Assembly (NCBI GenBank): GCA_039812485.1
Contig: JBDIAP010000089.1
Location: 1-16,257, forward strand
Origin: Kineosphaera sp039812485
GTDB taxonomy: Bacteria; Actinomycetota; Actinomycetes; Actinomycetales; Dermatophilaceae
Length of the DNA: 16,257 bases
Direction: 5' to 3'
Both the position numbers and the translations under genes were made by a program. This document shows positions 15,592 to 16,257 of the stretch, in pieces. How positions within the stretch are numbered: position 1 is the stretch's first letter; each line of letters opens with the position of its first letter. The notes under the pieces were generated by a model, which was not told where the DNA came from, did no database searches, and was given only the letters and a program-made list of their open reading frames with translations.

Positions 15592-15996
15592 CCGCCGCGA
15601 CCCCGGCGCCGCGTCGGACCAGGGCCACCGCCGAGAGGACTGGAGCCCTTGGTCCGCCTGCGTGTGCGCATGTCGGGTGGCGCGGACACCGATGATCTCT
15701 GCGAGCGCGCCCAGGCGCTCGCCCTAGAGCGCCAGGAAAAGGTCGCGGGCTGCGGCGATTCTGTGTGTTTGCAGGACGATTCGTAGGCCGGCGCCAGACT
15801 CCGCGGGCGCTGTGAACTCCGCCCGTTCCGCTCAAGTCGGCTGCCGCCGGGCCGATGTGGGCCCACGAGTGTCCGTGGGCGCCCCGCGTCCCAGGGCGCG
15901 ATGCCGTCACCTCGGCGCGTGCGTCCGGACACCTCGGGGGGCCGGCGCATGCCCATCGGAGCGTGCGCGACATCGCCTACAGGGAGTGCAGCAACC
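15592..15996 (+). other. 405-bp gap between trehalase and secreted-protein gene
   Basis: No gene is well supported. The stretch 15735-15790 is less GC-rich than its surroundings. Inverted repeats: GGCGCTC/GAGCGCC (15714-15720 with 15727-15733), which might end the trehalase transcript, and GCCCACG/CGTGGGC (15861-15867 with 15874-15880). A + strand frame of 45 codons (15649-15786) and a start-less - strand frame (15724-15831) cross here. I tested the downstream half for a c-di-AMP riboswitch, because a secreted protein follows, and did not find its conserved blocks. Confidence 0.4.
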
Positions 15997-16257
15997 GTGC
16001 GGATCCGCCATCTGCCCGGCGTCGTCGCCACGCTCGTGGTCACGCCGGCTCTGATCGTCCTGCCAGTTCAGCCCCTACCCGCGACGGCCGAGGGCACCCC
16101 GGTGCCCACCGCCGAGCGGCGCGTCGAGCTCGTCGCCCCGTCGGCCCCGCAGGTCGGCGACGCCGACGTCGCGAGCCGCGCCGACGTGGCGCTCGCCAAG
16201 ACCCAGGCCGCTCGCCTCACGGCGTCGGCCGCGGCCCCCACGTCGTCGGCGAGCCGG
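15997..16257 (+). CDS. Secreted protein, N-terminal 87 codons (3' end outside window)
   Basis: Start at GTG 15997 is supported by AGGGAG at 15981-15986. The first residues give a signal peptide: basic MRIRHLPG, a hydrophobic core VVATLVVTPALIVLPV, then a likely cleavage near PLPATA-EG (about 29-34). The frame stays open to the last base. What follows is Ala/Val/Thr/Pro-rich with low complexity (TAERRVELVAPSAPQVGDAD, then VALAKTQAARLTASAAA). No catalytic domain has begun within the window. It may be an exported cell-wall enzyme with an extended linker, but nothing visible proves that; I call it only a secreted protein. Confidence 0.7.
   Translation, partial: MRIRHLPGVVATLVVTPALIVLPVQPLPATAEGTPVPTAERRVELVAPSAPQVGDADVASRADVALAKTQAARLTASAAAPTSSASR

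Noticed and set aside
13095..15695. 866-codon + strand frame spanning the PPi-PFK end, the palindrome and trehalase
   Set aside because: The translation is Arg-rich and has no domain; it is a frame shadow of two well-recognised genes and crosses a strong terminator.
15830..15996. c-di-AMP (ydaO) riboswitch before the secreted-protein gene
   Set aside because: Such riboswitches often precede exported cell-wall enzymes in actinobacteria, but the expected conserved blocks (GGGGGACCC-like and GGGGTGAAT-like) are absent.

Overview
The window is about 16.3 kb of very GC-rich DNA with nearly every gene on the + strand, strong G/C preference at third codon positions, GTG starts and strong AGGAGG-like ribosome binding sites. 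Gene content and order point to the Actinobacteria. The block DUF881 - sbp - DUF881 - gcvH - garA/odhI-like - MerR (FtsR type) - bifunctional nuclease - second MerR - gcvP follows, from memory, the M. tuberculosis Rv1823-Rv1832 block. The PPi-dependent phosphofructokinase closely resembles the Propionibacterium freudenreichii enzyme. A member of the Micrococcales is my best guess; this is inference, not a search result.

Layout. (1) 1-2155: two DUF881 envelope proteins (the first cut by the window edge) flanking the small basic membrane protein Sbp, with three sets of in-frame tandem repeats in the two DUF881 genes. (2) 2198-5599: gcvH, then the FHA protein and two MerR regulators around a DUF151 bifunctional nuclease. 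There are promoter candidates before garA, the nuclease and the second merR, and a shared 18-nt dyad element before garA and the second merR. (3) 5600-9006: a terminator-like hairpin, a single-aptamer glycine riboswitch with a remnant of a second aptamer domain, then full-length gcvP. (4) 9068-10640: two consecutive hairpins, then a GCS2-family glutamate-cysteine-ligase-like enzyme. (5) 10641-12314: a gap with a perfect operator-like dyad, then an MFS transporter. (6) 12496-13797: PPi-dependent phosphofructokinase ended by a 48-bp perfect palindrome. (7) 13915-15591: a secreted GH37 trehalase. (8) 15592-16257: a 405-bp gap and the first 87 codons of a secreted protein cut by the window edge.

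How the genes work together. GcvH and GcvP are two of the four glycine cleavage components; gcvT and lpd are not here. Only gcvP carries the glycine riboswitch, so glycine sensing in this window acts on the P-protein. GarA/OdhI homologues tune 2-oxoglutarate metabolism, FtsR-type MerR proteins regulate ftsZ and cell growth, and Sbp/DUF881 are linked to the envelope and division. The conserved block therefore joins one-carbon and nitrogen metabolism with growth control. The second half (GCS2 enzyme, MFS, PPi-PFK, trehalase) is a series of separately controlled metabolic genes.

I found no CRISPR array, insertion sequence, prophage, tRNA or rRNA, and no clearly new multi-gene system. The most interesting signals are regulatory: the singlet glycine riboswitch, the shared MerR-type operator, the GarA homologue lacking the canonical ETTS phosphoswitch, and several unusually perfect inverted repeats.
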